The notes under the pieces are model-generated. The model was not told where the DNA came from, ran no database searches, and saw only the letters and a program-made list of their open reading frames with translations. A DNA stretch of 64,000 nt, from assembly GCA_028824555.1 (NCBI GenBank), contig JAPPDJ010000143.1:18655-82654 (forward strand), written 5' to 3'. The stretch's first letter is position 1. Each line of letters begins with the position of its first letter. Positions 35,247-43,725 of the stretch are shown in pieces. Both the position numbers and the translations under genes were made by a program. This DNA comes from Gammaproteobacteria bacterium. Lineage in GTDB: Bacteria > Pseudomonadota > Gammaproteobacteria > Pseudomonadales > Azotimanducaceae.

Positions 35247-36409
35247 AGACCGATATCCCAGCCGTTACTCTCGCCACGCCCCGCGGCGCTCGCGCCGACG
35301 AAATCCTGCGCTCGTGCGTCCATTGCGGCTTCTGCAACGCCACATGCCCCACCTATCAGGTGCGCGGCAACGAGCTCGACGGCCCCCGGGGCCGCATCTA
35401 CCTGATCAAGGGCATGCTCGAATCGGGCACCGTCAGCGATGCCGCCAAGCTGCATCTCGACCGTTGCCTCACCTGCCGTGCCTGCGAGACCACCTGCCCT
35501 TCCGGGGTGCCGTACGGCGAGCTTGCGGAAATCGGCCGGGAAATCGTCGCAGAGGAACGCGGACGGGGGGGGCTCGTCAAGCGCCTTCTGCTGGCGACCG
35601 TACCTCGCCCGCGTCTGCTGCAGGCGCTGTTGCTTCTGGCGCGTCCGCTTCGGTGGCTCGCGCCCACAAAACATCGCCGTCTGTTGCGCAAGCCACCGCC
35701 AACCCCGGAGCCGGAGTCCACGGGGTCGGTGCTAGTGCTTCAGGGATGCGTGCAGCGGGTGGTGACGCCGGAGGTGAACGCCCATCTTGCGGCGCTGCTC
35801 GACGCCCGCGGGGTGAAGGCGTTTAGCCTCACCCAAGAGGGCTGTTGCGGCGGCCTCCCCCTGCATTTGGGCGAGACATTCGACGCTCTCGCCATGGCGC
35901 GGCGCAATGTGCGCCGACTGGCGTCGCACGATGCGGCCGCGACCGCTGGTGCCATCGTCTCGACGGCTAGCGGCTGCGGCGTTACCTGGAAGGAATACGG
36001 CCGGCTGCTCGGCACCGACGCAGCCAAGGCTGTGGCGTCCCGTGTACGTGACGTGGCGGAAGTGCTCGAAGGGTTCGACTTCCGCAAGCGCGACGACATC
36101 GACCGCGTCGCCTGGCACCCGCCCTGCTCGCTGCAGCACGGCCAGCGCATCGGCGGGATCGTCGAGGGCATCCTGCAGCGTGCCGGCTACCGCCTGACGC
36201 GAGTGCCCGACTCCCACCTCTGCTGTGGCTCCGCTGGCACCTACTCGATCCTGCAGCCGCAGCTCGCCAGCGAACTCAAGGATCGCAAGGCCGACGCCCT
36301 GATGTCGGGAGAGCCGGACGTGATCGCCACCGCCAACATCGGCTGCCAGACGCACTTGGACGACGCCGTCTCGAAGCCGGTGCTGCACTGGATTGAGCTA
36401 CTTCGGTAA
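35243..36409 (+). CDS. glcF: Glycolate oxidase iron-sulfur subunit GlcF
   Basis: 388 residues from GTG 35243. Two 4Fe-4S clusters: CVHCGFCNATCPTY near residue 24 and CLTCRACETTCPSGVPYGEL near residue 73. Two CCG domains follow: VLQGCVQRVVTPEVN with EGCCGGLPLHLGE, and WHPPCSLQHGQ with SHLCCGSAGTYSILQP. It carries electrons from the GlcD/E flavins to the respiratory chain. The next gene may start 18 bases inside its end or directly after it. Confidence 0.93.
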   Translation: MKTDIPAVTLATPRGARADEILRSCVHCGFCNATCPTYQVRGNELDGPRGRIYLIKGMLESGTVSDAAKLHLDRCLTCRACETTCPSGVPYGELAEIGREIVAEERGRGGLVKRLLLATVPRPRLLQALLLLARPLRWLAPTKHRRLLRKPPPTPEPESTGSVLVLQGCVQRVVTPEVNAHLAALLDARGVKAFSLTQEGCCGGLPLHLGETFDALAMARRNVRRLASHDAAATAGAIVSTASGCGVTWKEYGRLLGTDAAKAVASRVRDVAEVLEGFDFRKRDDIDRVAWHPPCSLQHGQRIGGIVEGILQRAGYRLTRVPDSHLCCGSAGTYSILQPQLASELKDRKADALMSGEPDVIATANIGCQTHLDDAVSKPVLHWIELLR

Positions 36410-36410
36410 G

Positions 36411-37313
36411 TTGAACAAGACCCAAGCGCGCAAGAGCCTCATCGCGGCAATCCTGAGCGGCGACATAGACTCGGTGGCACGCGAGCTCGACCGACGCCCG
36501 GATGTGGTGGACGCCCGCAATGCACATGGGAACACGCCCGCCGGCGAAGCGGTCTCGCGTGGCGACGTCGAGATCGTGCGCCTGCTCGTCGAACGCGGCG
36601 CAGATGCGCGGCAAGTCAATGGCGGCGGCTCTTCTCTACTCGACCGGGCGGCCAGCGCAGGGCAGCGGGCCATCGCGAAGTATCTCGTCGCATGTGGATG
36701 CCCCTACTTGCCACACCACGCGGCGGCAGTCGACGACATCCATGCGCTTGCCCGAATGCTGGATGGCGACGCCAGAGCGGTGCTCGCACGCGACCGCCGC
36801 GACGCTACGCCCCTGCACCATGCAGCCCGTGCAGACTCGACGCGCTGCGTGCGAGCGTTGCTGACGGCCGGCGCCGACGTGCAAGCCATCGATCGCCACG
36901 GTCACGAGCCCCTCGCCTATGCCGTTGAGGCAAACGCAATACAAGCGGCTCGCGCCCTGCTCGACGCTGGCGCGAACTGCAACGCCGCTGCCGGCCACAA
37001 TGGCGGAGTGATGCTGCACCGCGCGCTCACCAATCGACACCTCGACATGGCCGAGCTTCTGCTGGAACAAGGCGCTTCGCCGAACCGACGCGACCACGCC
37101 GGCAAAACTGCGCTACACGAGGCCGTAGCCATCGCCAACCGAAGCGCCGTAGAGCTGCTTTTGCGCTATGACCCCGACCTCACCGCGCGCACCCGCAAGA
37201 CGCGCATGCAACCCGGCGGCGAAACACCCCTCGACTACGCGGTCCGCCGCCGCCAAAACAGCATCGTGGAACTGATTCGCAATGCACCGCAGCAGACGGG
37301 AGGCCCGAGTTGA
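36411..37313 (+). CDS. Ankyrin-repeat protein
   Basis: About 300 residues from TTG 36411, directly after the glcF stop (or 306 from TTG 36393 inside glcF). At least seven ankyrin units can be read, for example NAHGNTPAGEAVSRGDVEIVRLLVERGAD, DRRDATPLHHAARADSTRCVRALLTAGAD, DHAGKTALHEAVAIANRSAVELLLR and GGETPLDYAVRRRQNSIVELI. No signal peptide or extra domain. A protein-binding scaffold whose partner is unknown. Its tight spacing to glcF suggests co-translation, though a metabolic link is not evident. Confidence 0.88.
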   Translation: MNKTQARKSLIAAILSGDIDSVARELDRRPDVVDARNAHGNTPAGEAVSRGDVEIVRLLVERGADARQVNGGGSSLLDRAASAGQRAIAKYLVACGCPYLPHHAAAVDDIHALARMLDGDARAVLARDRRDATPLHHAARADSTRCVRALLTAGADVQAIDRHGHEPLAYAVEANAIQAARALLDAGANCNAAAGHNGGVMLHRALTNRHLDMAELLLEQGASPNRRDHAGKTALHEAVAIANRSAVELLLRYDPDLTARTRKTRMQPGGETPLDYAVRRRQNSIVELIRNAPQQTGGPS

Positions 37314-37361
37314 GGCTTGGCACGATAATGACCCTTCGTTCGAGAAGCTGATGGGGCTGCC

Positions 37362-38522
37362 ATGAACGCTAGTGACTTCGTGACGCCGCGCCGCCTCGGG
37401 CGTGGTGGCCTGACGGTTACGCCGCTGGGCTTTGGTGGCGGCACGATCGGCAATCCTGCCATCGGCAACGAAACCAGTCTTGCCACGGTCGCGTCCGCTT
37501 GGGAGACCGGCGTCCGATTCTTCGACACTGCCCCCTGGTATGGCCTCGGCCGGTCTGAACGAAGGCTGGGGCTGGCGCTCGCACCGCTGGCGCAACGGGC
37601 CGACTATCGCATCAACACTAAAGTCGGCAAGCGGCTGGTGCCCGAGGCTTCCCGCGACGATGCAAACCGCACGCTGAGCCCAAACGGCCAGGTGCGCACG
37701 CCAAGGGACCGCGACACGGGAATGCGCGTTCGGTTCGCTTACGACGCCGACTCCCTGCAGCGCCAACACGAGGACTCGCTGCAACGACTCGGCACGTCAT
37801 TCGTGGATAGCCTGACCATCCACGACATCGACCTCGGCTACCACGCCCCCGAACAAATCGAAGCGCATCTCGCAGAACTTGCAGAGCAAGGCGGCGCAGA
37901 CTATCTGCACGCGCTGCGCGCCGAAGGCGCCATCGCCGCCATTGGCTGCGGCTGCAACCTCGAGGCGCGCAACGCCAGCAGTTGGGAGGTAGCGGCCGGA
38001 GGCGCGCAGAGCCCTCAGCTTGGGGGAGCGCGAGGGGCCTCCCCTCGCAGAAACAGCCCCCACGAGGAACTATGCGAACGCATTGCGGACATCGTCGAGC
38101 TCGATTTCTTCGTCGTCGCCGGCGGCTACACGCTGCTCGAAACCCGCGCCTTGCGACGCATCCTGCCGCTTTGCGAGGAACGCAGCATCCGCGTCGTGAT
38201 CGCCGCGCCCTATGCCAGCGGCTGGCTCGCAAACCCCGATGGCGCGACGACGTACATGTACGAGAAGGCCCCGGATTGGGTTGTGGAGCGATCGGCACGC
38301 ATGGCGCGCATCTGCGCCGAGCACGACGTGTCGCTGGCCAGCGTCGCGCTGCAGTTCGTGCTGGCTCACCCGGCAGTAGCAGCAGCCATCCCCGGTGCCC
38401 GCTCGCCCCAAGAGCCGCGTGCCAACCGCGAGAACCTCGAAGCCAACGTGCCAGCCGAGCTTTGGCATGCCTTGCGCAGCGAGGGATTACTACCGGACGC
38501 GGCGCCAACGCCTGAACCTTAG
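37362..38522 (+). CDS. Aldo/keto reductase family protein with low-complexity insert
   Basis: 386 residues. TIM-barrel AKR signatures: RLGRGGLTVTPLGFGGGTIGN, VRFFDTAPWYGLGRSERRLGLAL (Asp and Tyr of the tetrad), and RINTKVGKRL (Lys). The DSLTIHDIDLG segment has the His region, and the C-terminus VALQFVLAHPAVAAAIPGARSPQE binds NADP. It resembles D-threo-aldose or pyridoxal 4-dehydrogenases. An insert after residue 205 (EVAAGGAQSPQLGGARGASPRRNS) has a palindromic GGGGCCTCCCC base pattern and looks like inserted repeat DNA, yet keeps the frame. Activity may still be intact because the insert is in a loop. Confidence 0.85.
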   Translation: MNASDFVTPRRLGRGGLTVTPLGFGGGTIGNPAIGNETSLATVASAWETGVRFFDTAPWYGLGRSERRLGLALAPLAQRADYRINTKVGKRLVPEASRDDANRTLSPNGQVRTPRDRDTGMRVRFAYDADSLQRQHEDSLQRLGTSFVDSLTIHDIDLGYHAPEQIEAHLAELAEQGGADYLHALRAEGAIAAIGCGCNLEARNASSWEVAAGGAQSPQLGGARGASPRRNSPHEELCERIADIVELDFFVVAGGYTLLETRALRRILPLCEERSIRVVIAAPYASGWLANPDGATTYMYEKAPDWVVERSARMARICAEHDVSLASVALQFVLAHPAVAAAIPGARSPQEPRANRENLEANVPAELWHALRSEGLLPDAAPTPEP

Positions 38523-38650
38523 CCCGCATTTCTCACCAGCCCGGGATTGCGGCGCGATTCGTCGCACCAACGCCCGACGGTGTTTATACTGCCGCGCCAT
38601 TGCCTTGCGACCCGACATTCTTCACGACACCCAGGAGCGGAAATCAGCCG

Positions 38651-39091
38651 ATGAGCATCGCGAGCCTCACCAACATCCTGAAGATCTTCGGCGGCGGCGA
38701 GCCGACGGCGGACGAAAAGAACGACCTCGTCAAGGAAACCGTGCTCCTGACCTTGGCCCGCGCCTCCGCCGCGGACAGCAACATCAAGCACATCGAGATC
38801 GAGACAGTGCGCGATGTGGTGGAGAAGACCACCGGTGAACAAGTCACCGCCCACGACGTGCGCATGGCGGCGCACTCCCGCCTCTATGAGTCCGCACCCC
38901 TCGAACGCCACCTCGCCAGTGTCGCGCGCAAGGTGGATGCCCAAGACCGCGCCATGATCGCCGGTGCTCTCGCTGAAGTGATCCTGAGCGACGGCCGCAT
39001 CAGCTCTCGCGAAGTCGGCTTCTACAACATGGTGGCCGAGGCACTCTCGCTCACCCCAGCCGAAATCGCAGGTCTGTTCGAGACCACCTGA
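38651..39091 (+). CDS. TerB-family (tellurite resistance TerB-like) protein
   Basis: 146 residues from ATG 38651, with CAGGAGCG upstream. The all-helical TerB core is seen: LVKETVLLTLARASAADSNIKHIEIETVRDVVEKTTG and a second half DAQDRAMIAGALAEVILSDGRISSREVGFYNMVAEALSLT. The acidic DSN and SDGRISSREV segments are the paired metal-site regions of the family. No other ter genes are present, so tellurite resistance itself is not implied; stand-alone TerB proteins are common and of unknown role. A TATACT hexamer at 38585-38590 could be its -10 box. Confidence 0.8.
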   Translation: MSIASLTNILKIFGGGEPTADEKNDLVKETVLLTLARASAADSNIKHIEIETVRDVVEKTTGEQVTAHDVRMAAHSRLYESAPLERHLASVARKVDAQDRAMIAGALAEVILSDGRISSREVGFYNMVAEALSLTPAEIAGLFETT

Positions 39092-39102
39092 CCGCGTCCC
39101 CT

Positions 39103-40107
39103 TCAGCGGTGCGGGTCGAAAACCACACGCCCCGTAGTCCGCCGTTCCGCAAGCCGCCGCAGTGCCTGCGGGACGGCGTCGAAGTCGATCACCTTGCTCA
39201 CGAAAGGCTTGATTTCGCCGCGTTCCAATTGCCCGTGCAGATCGGCGTAGCACTTGCGCACGAGGTCGATGCGGCGTTCGCGGTAGCCGCCCATGTGGAC
39301 CCCGATCACCGCGTAGTTCTTCACCAGCACGTGGTTCGCTGGCGCGGATGGAATCCGGCCGCTGGCGAAGCCGATCACCAGTAACCGTCCTTCCCAGGCG
39401 AGGAGTCGCCGTGCCGTGTCGGACCAATCGCCGCCGACCGGATCAAAGATCACGTCCACGCCGCGCCCGGCCGTCAACTCCATCACCGTCGCGTACAGGT
39501 CTTCCGCCTCGTAGTCGATCACGGCGTCGGCGCCCAGCTCGCGACAGATTGCCACCTTCTCACTGCCTCCCGCCGCAGCCGCCACCCAGCAGCCATGCGC
39601 GCGCGCCAACCGGATCGTGGCGGAGCCAACGCCACCCGCTCCGGCCAACACGAGCACCGTTTCGCCGGGCTGCAGCCGGCCGCGATGGTGCAACGCAAAC
39701 CAAGCCGTGCCAAAGGTGATGTGGGCAGCCATCGCGTCGATGGAAGCCACGCCATCCGGCACGGGATGGGCAAGATCCCCCGCCAGCACTGCGCATTCGG
39801 CAAATCCGCCCCAAGGCGCAACCGTGGGCCCGACGATGCGCTCGCCAGTCCTATGCGGCGAGTCGGGCGATGAGTCGACGACGGTTCCGGTCGCATTCAT
39901 CCCGGGCGTAAACGGCACCTCGTGGCGCACCTGATACTGGCCCCTGCATTGCAGGATGTCGGCGAAGTTGAGATCAGTGGCTTCGACCCGGACAACCACC
40001 GCATCGGAGCGTACGGAAGCGGCTTCCTTCGCAGGCGGTTCGGCCGCTTCCACGGCAGCCAACTCCGTCCACGGATCGCCGAGTCGAGGCAGCCGCCAAG
40101 CCCTCAT
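39103..40107 (-). CDS. NADPH:quinone oxidoreductase family protein (MDR)
   Basis: 334 residues. LNFADILQCRGQYQVRHEVPFTPGMNATGTVVDSS and the Rossmann motif VLAGAGGVGSATIRLARAHG near residue 150 mark a zinc-free medium-chain reductase; DVIFDPVGGDWSD and VGVHMGGYRE fit the quinone oxidoreductase group. The start ATG overlaps the stop of the upstream flavin monooxygenase gene by 4 bases. Probably reduces a quinone, enone or acyl substrate of a shared pathway. Confidence 0.88.
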   Translation of the reverse strand: MRAWRLPRLGDPWTELAAVEAAEPPAKEAASVRSDAVVVRVEATDLNFADILQCRGQYQVRHEVPFTPGMNATGTVVDSSPDSPHRTGERIVGPTVAPWGGFAECAVLAGDLAHPVPDGVASIDAMAAHITFGTAWFALHHRGRLQPGETVLVLAGAGGVGSATIRLARAHGCWVAAAAGGSEKVAICRELGADAVIDYEAEDLYATVMELTAGRGVDVIFDPVGGDWSDTARRLLAWEGRLLVIGFASGRIPSAPANHVLVKNYAVIGVHMGGYRERRIDLVRKCYADLHGQLERGEIKPFVSKVIDFDAVPQALRRLAERRTTGRVVFDPHR

Positions 40108-41483
40108 GCGGTCTTTGAAGGAGTGCCTTGGGCAGAGAGCGAACGAGGCGGGTGTTGCTCAACCGGATGACTGGGCTGGGCTGGCGCCGACCGCATGAGA
40201 GGCACCACGCCGGCCCTCAGGTGCTTCGGAGCCCTCGCACCCGCGCGACTGTCCAAATTGGCGACAAGATGCGTCGCGAGGTCGCGGGCGTCGTCTTCGG
40301 CACCGTGGATGAAGCTCGACTTGCGGCGGCGCAGGAAGCTGAGGCCCAGGACGTACAGCCCCGGCACGGCCACCACGCCGCCGTCGTGGCGCAGCTTGCC
40401 CTTGCGGTCGAAAGCCGGAGCGTCGAGCCAAGACAGATCCGGCGAGTAGCCGGTGGCCCACACCACGTTGCGAATGCCCTCGCCGCCCAAGCGCAGGCTT
40501 AGCTCCGGTTCCGCCGGCACCCGCGTGGCGTCGAATCGATGCGCTGGCTCCACGTTGGCCACGAGCTCCCGGCCGCCTTCCATGGCCCATTCGTCCAGTG
40601 TGTTCAGCAGCCGGTTCATCTTGAGGTCGGCGAGCTTGCAGATGTTGGCGAGGGAACCGGAAAAGAGCACCCGGTCGCCTTGGATGCCGCCCAAGCGCCC
40701 CACCAGCCGCACGCCCTGACCGGAAAGCGCATTGAGATCGAGATCGCGTCGCTCCGGCGTGCCCACCAACTGCGGCGAAGGGATGTTGCGGGCGCGAACC
40801 AGATCGTCGATCTCGCCGATGCCCTCGTCGAGAACCCCGGCGTGCGTCATCCACCACTGGATGTCCTTGCCGCGATAAAGTCGAGGCAAGCGCACGTGCT
40901 CCCCTACGGAAAGCGTCACCGGTCGGCCGGAACGGTGGATTTCCTCCGCAAGCTGCACGCCGGTGGCGGATGCCCCCACCACCAGCGTCTCACCCGCATC
41001 GAGGTCGTCCGGGCGACGGTAGTCTCGTGCCGCAATCGCGTGAACGCCCGGCGGCAAGTCCGCCGCGCATTTCGGCACATTGGCAACGTTGCAGGCACCA
41101 CTCGCGAGCACGCATGCCCGGGCGAGCCAAGTGCCGCGATCGGTGTCGAGTGCGAATCCGCCTTCACCAGCGCAGACGCGCTCCACCGTCGTCTCGGCCA
41201 ATACCGGCGCGGCGATGTGCGTCGCGTAGCCGGAGATGAAGTCCACAACGTCAGGAACCGTCGCGAAGCCGTCTGGGTCGTCGCCGGCGTAGGCGTAGTC
41301 CGGGAGGCGGTTCTGCCAGTTCGGGGTCAGCAGTCGGAGCGAGTCCCACCGCTCCGTGCGCCAGGAGTTGGCCACCTCCCCGCGTTCGAGTACGACGTGC
41401 TCGACCCCTGCCTCGGCAAGGCACCGGCTCATGGCGAGGCCCGAGTGGCCGGCGCCAACGATGACGACATCCGCAGCAGGCAC
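40104..41483 (-). CDS. Flavin-containing monooxygenase-like NAD(P)/FAD oxidoreductase
   Basis: 459 residues. Two dinucleotide-binding motifs: VVIVGAGHSGLAMSRCLAEAG at the N-terminus (FAD) and TLVVGASATGVQLAEEIHRSG near residue 165 (NADPH). VVWATGYSPDLSWLD is the ATG-containing signature late in the fold. LERGEVANSWRTERWDSLRLLTPNW matches the flavin monooxygenase group active on amines or ketones. The C-terminal 45 residues are proline/serine-rich and probably disordered. Coupled by ATGA overlap to the quinone oxidoreductase. Confidence 0.86.
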   Translation of the reverse strand: MPAADVVIVGAGHSGLAMSRCLAEAGVEHVVLERGEVANSWRTERWDSLRLLTPNWQNRLPDYAYAGDDPDGFATVPDVVDFISGYATHIAAPVLAETTVERVCAGEGGFALDTDRGTWLARACVLASGACNVANVPKCAADLPPGVHAIAARDYRRPDDLDAGETLVVGASATGVQLAEEIHRSGRPVTLSVGEHVRLPRLYRGKDIQWWMTHAGVLDEGIGEIDDLVRARNIPSPQLVGTPERRDLDLNALSGQGVRLVGRLGGIQGDRVLFSGSLANICKLADLKMNRLLNTLDEWAMEGGRELVANVEPAHRFDATRVPAEPELSLRLGGEGIRNVVWATGYSPDLSWLDAPAFDRKGKLRHDGGVVAVPGLYVLGLSFLRRRKSSFIHGAEDDARDLATHLVANLDSRAGARAPKHLRAGVVPLMRSAPAQPSHPVEQHPPRSLSAQGTPSKTA

Positions 41484-41523
41484 GGCGCGAAGCTCGGCGA
41501 GTCGGAGTGCTGTCCCTGCTCGG

Positions 41524-42075
41524 CTACTTCACGTCCACGGTGACGTTTGTGGGATTGGTGATGATGTCGTACACCGCCGAGCGCTTCTGCGACTGCGCCA
41601 CCAGCGCCTCGATGTCGTCCTTGGACGCGTCGGCGTCGATGTTGTAGGTGACCCGGATGCCGCTGAAGCCGTTGCGCACGTCGGCGTCCGCACCGAGGAT
41701 GCCCTGGATGTCCATGTCGCCTTCCAGCGTCGCCTGCACGGAACGCAACTGAATGTCGCGGTTCTGTGCGACGCTCGCTACACCGGCGGTGAGACAGCTC
41801 GCGAGCCCCACCAGCACGTACTCCACCGGCGTCGCGCCGTTGTCTTCGGCGGCGAACGTCTCTGGGTGGTCGGCATCGAAGGCGAAGGTACGCTTGTGGT
41901 GCTGCTCCGCGCCCAGGCCGAAGTAGCCCTCAACCGTGGACTGGCTGTGCGTGCCGTTTTTCCACTCACAGGCAGCACGCCAGCGGAACTGCGCCGCCTC
42001 GGGGGCCTCCGAGACTGCCTCCCTTGCGTTCAGCAGCGCCTCGACGTTGACTCCATTGTCCGCTTTGTCGCTCAT
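41524..42075 (-). CDS. OsmC family protein
   Basis: 183 residues from ATG 42075 (MSDKADNGVNVEALL). Segments: FRWRAACEWKNGTHSQSTVEGYFGLG, EDNGATPVEYVLVGLASCLTAGVASVAQNRDIQL near residue 95 with the first conserved Cys, GIRVTYNIDADASKDDIEALVAQSQKRSAVYDIITNPTNVTV. The second peroxidatic Cys of classical OsmC/Ohr is not present, as in the YhfA-like branch. It may handle oxidised lipids or another electrophile; thiol peroxidase activity is uncertain. Confidence 0.85.
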   Translation of the reverse strand: MSDKADNGVNVEALLNAREAVSEAPEAAQFRWRAACEWKNGTHSQSTVEGYFGLGAEQHHKRTFAFDADHPETFAAEDNGATPVEYVLVGLASCLTAGVASVAQNRDIQLRSVQATLEGDMDIQGILGADADVRNGFSGIRVTYNIDADASKDDIEALVAQSQKRSAVYDIITNPTNVTVDVK

Positions 42076-42221
42076 TGTGCTCCTTCCGTGTCTCAAAGCC
42101 CATGGATCGGCTGGGCGCGGGCGAAAAACGCGCAATCATACTCGTCCGCCGGCACTGTTTGCAGTGTCGGTTGGGCATATGCATATGATGTTTTTCAACG
42201 CTCGCGATCACGGTGACGAGG

Positions 42222-42671
42222 ATGAAGCTGCCGGAGCCGCTGTTTGTCATCATCAACCCTCTCATGCGACTGGTGCTCTCTTCACCGCTGCACTTCGTGG
42301 CGAGCGGCAGCCTGCTCCTCATGCGCTATCGGGGAAGGCGCAGCGGCATTTGGCGAACCACGCCGCTGCGGTATGTCGAGGACGGTGACGTGCTTCGATG
42401 TTTCAGCTCGCGAAACACCCTGTGGTGGCGCAACCTGCAAGGCGGCGCGCAAGTCACGCTGACGGTGCGCGGCAAGCGCCAGGGCTGCGAAGCTAGCGTC
42501 GTCACTGACCAGGAGCGTGCCCGCGCCCTGCTCGCCGCATATCTCGATGAGTTCCCGCAAGACGCGGCGTACCACGACGTGTCCCTGACACCGAGCGGAC
42601 AACCGGACCCGGAGAGCCTAGAGCGAGCCGCGAGCAACTCCGTTGTGGTGGAAGCCCGCCGGACGCCGTAG
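42222..42671 (+). CDS. Nitroreductase/quinone reductase family (Ddn/deazaflavin-like) protein
   Basis: About 149 residues from ATG 42222 (MKLPEPLFVIINPLMRLV); the track start is a GTG three codons earlier. A single split-barrel domain with GSLLLMRYRGRRSGIWRTTPLRYVEDGDVLRCFSSRNTLWWRNLQGG and VTLTVRGKRQG, matching the DUF385/Ddn group. Mycobacterial members bind F420; the luciferase-like gene at 7.5 kb is of a type that can also use F420, but no F420 biosynthesis gene is visible. Stop codon lies just inside a large nested repeat. Confidence 0.75.
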   Translation: MKLPEPLFVIINPLMRLVLSSPLHFVASGSLLLMRYRGRRSGIWRTTPLRYVEDGDVLRCFSSRNTLWWRNLQGGAQVTLTVRGKRQGCEASVVTDQERARALLAAYLDEFPQDAAYHDVSLTPSGQPDPESLERAASNSVVVEARRTP

Positions 42672-42787
42672 GGAACGGGTGTCCCGCCCCGTGTCGAACC
42701 CATCAAAGCACAGCAGTTCGCGCAAGCGAACTGCCGACGCGCCCGCAAGGGCGCGCAAGCACGGGACGGGACAAGCCCGTCCCCTAC
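42668..42787. repeat. Nested palindromic element with element copy D inside
   Basis: Outer arms GTAGGGAACGGGTGTCCCGC (from 42668) and its near-complement ending GCCCGTCCCCTAC (to 42787) flank copy D of the dispersed element, whose core GCAGTTCGCGCAAGCGAACTGC and CCGACGCGCCCGCAAGGGCGCG span 42711-42756. It looks as if one palindrome was inserted into another. The 182-base gap has no gene. Confidence 0.75.
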
Positions 42788-42853
42788 GACGAAAGCGCCC
42801 TAGGATCGTAGGGTTGCGCGATTTGTTCCATGCGAGGACTTGCGCGGAGACTC

Positions 42854-43606
42854 CTAAATACCCTCGGAAACGGCGGCGCGAAAGGAATCGGCGCCCGCTG
42901 CCACCCAAGGCGACGTGACCGTGAAGAAGAAGCGAACGCCGATCTCGGCGAAACGTTGGGCATTGCCAGTCATGGCGAGAGTTCCTGCGGTGCGACCGGC
43001 GGCGACGATCCGGCGCAGCGCATCCTCGATCTTCTCCTGCACGTCGGGATGCCCCACATCGCCAATGTGACCCATCGATGCTGCGAAGTCCGAGGGCGCG
43101 ACGAAGAACACGCCAATGCCCTCCACTTCGAGGATGTCGTCGAGGTTGCGCCACGCCTCGATGTCCTCGATCAGCGCGATGAGCAGCGTCTCGTCGTTGG
43201 CCTCGGCCAAATAGCCCGGCACGCCATAGCCCTGCCTACTGGTGAAGAGACCGCGCCGGCCGAGCGGCGGAAACTTGCCGCCAGCTACCACGTTTTCGGC
43301 ATCCGCGCGGCTGTCCACATGCGGCACGACGATGGCCTGGGCGCCGCGATCCAGCGTCCGATAGATGAGCCCCTGGTCGTTGCGATTGACGCGCACGACG
43401 GAAGTCATGCCCCAGATGTCGCAGGCCCGCGTGAGGTTGCCGAGATCCGCCGCGTCCACGCCGCCATGCTCGCCTTCGAGCCAAACGCCGTCGAAGCCCA
43501 CGGGGCCAAAGGAGTCGATGTCGTCGGCATGGGTGAAGCCGCCGATGACAAACGCCGGTTCGCCGGCCTCGAGCTTGCGCTTGACGCGGTTCGGACGCAA
43601 TTGCAT
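42854..43606 (-). CDS. HpcH/HpaI aldolase/citrate lyase family protein
   Basis: 250 residues from ATG 43606 with CGAGGGCG upstream; the track start 43720 is antisense to the next gene's leader. TIM-barrel features: GVWLEGEHGGVDAADLGNLTRACD near residue 40 (catalytic acid region), VVRVNRNDQGLIYRTLDRGAQAIVVPHVDSRADAENVV, and VFFVAPSDFAASMGHIGDVGHPDV (metal-binding Asp region). It would cleave 4-hydroxy-2-oxoacids to pyruvate plus an aldehyde, using a divalent metal. Divergent from the PQQ-type gene, with about 120 bases between starts. Confidence 0.85.
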   Translation of the reverse strand: MQLRPNRVKRKLEAGEPAFVIGGFTHADDIDSFGPVGFDGVWLEGEHGGVDAADLGNLTRACDIWGMTSVVRVNRNDQGLIYRTLDRGAQAIVVPHVDSRADAENVVAGGKFPPLGRRGLFTSRQGYGVPGYLAEANDETLLIALIEDIEAWRNLDDILEVEGIGVFFVAPSDFAASMGHIGDVGHPDVQEKIEDALRRIVAAGRTAGTLAMTGNAQRFAEIGVRFFFTVTSPWVAAGADSFRAAVSEGI

Positions 43607-43725
43607 GAGTTCGCCCTCGTTGCCGCTGTATGCCTCGCAAGGCATGATGCCACGAGGCATCGCGGCCACCGCAGCCGCTTGGTGATACGGTTGCGCCACC
43701 AACCCGCGAGGCAGCCACAACCGAA

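Noticed and set aside
41524-42075. Missing second peroxidatic Cys in OsmC as an anomaly
   Set aside because: The YhfA-like branch of the OsmC family normally lacks it.
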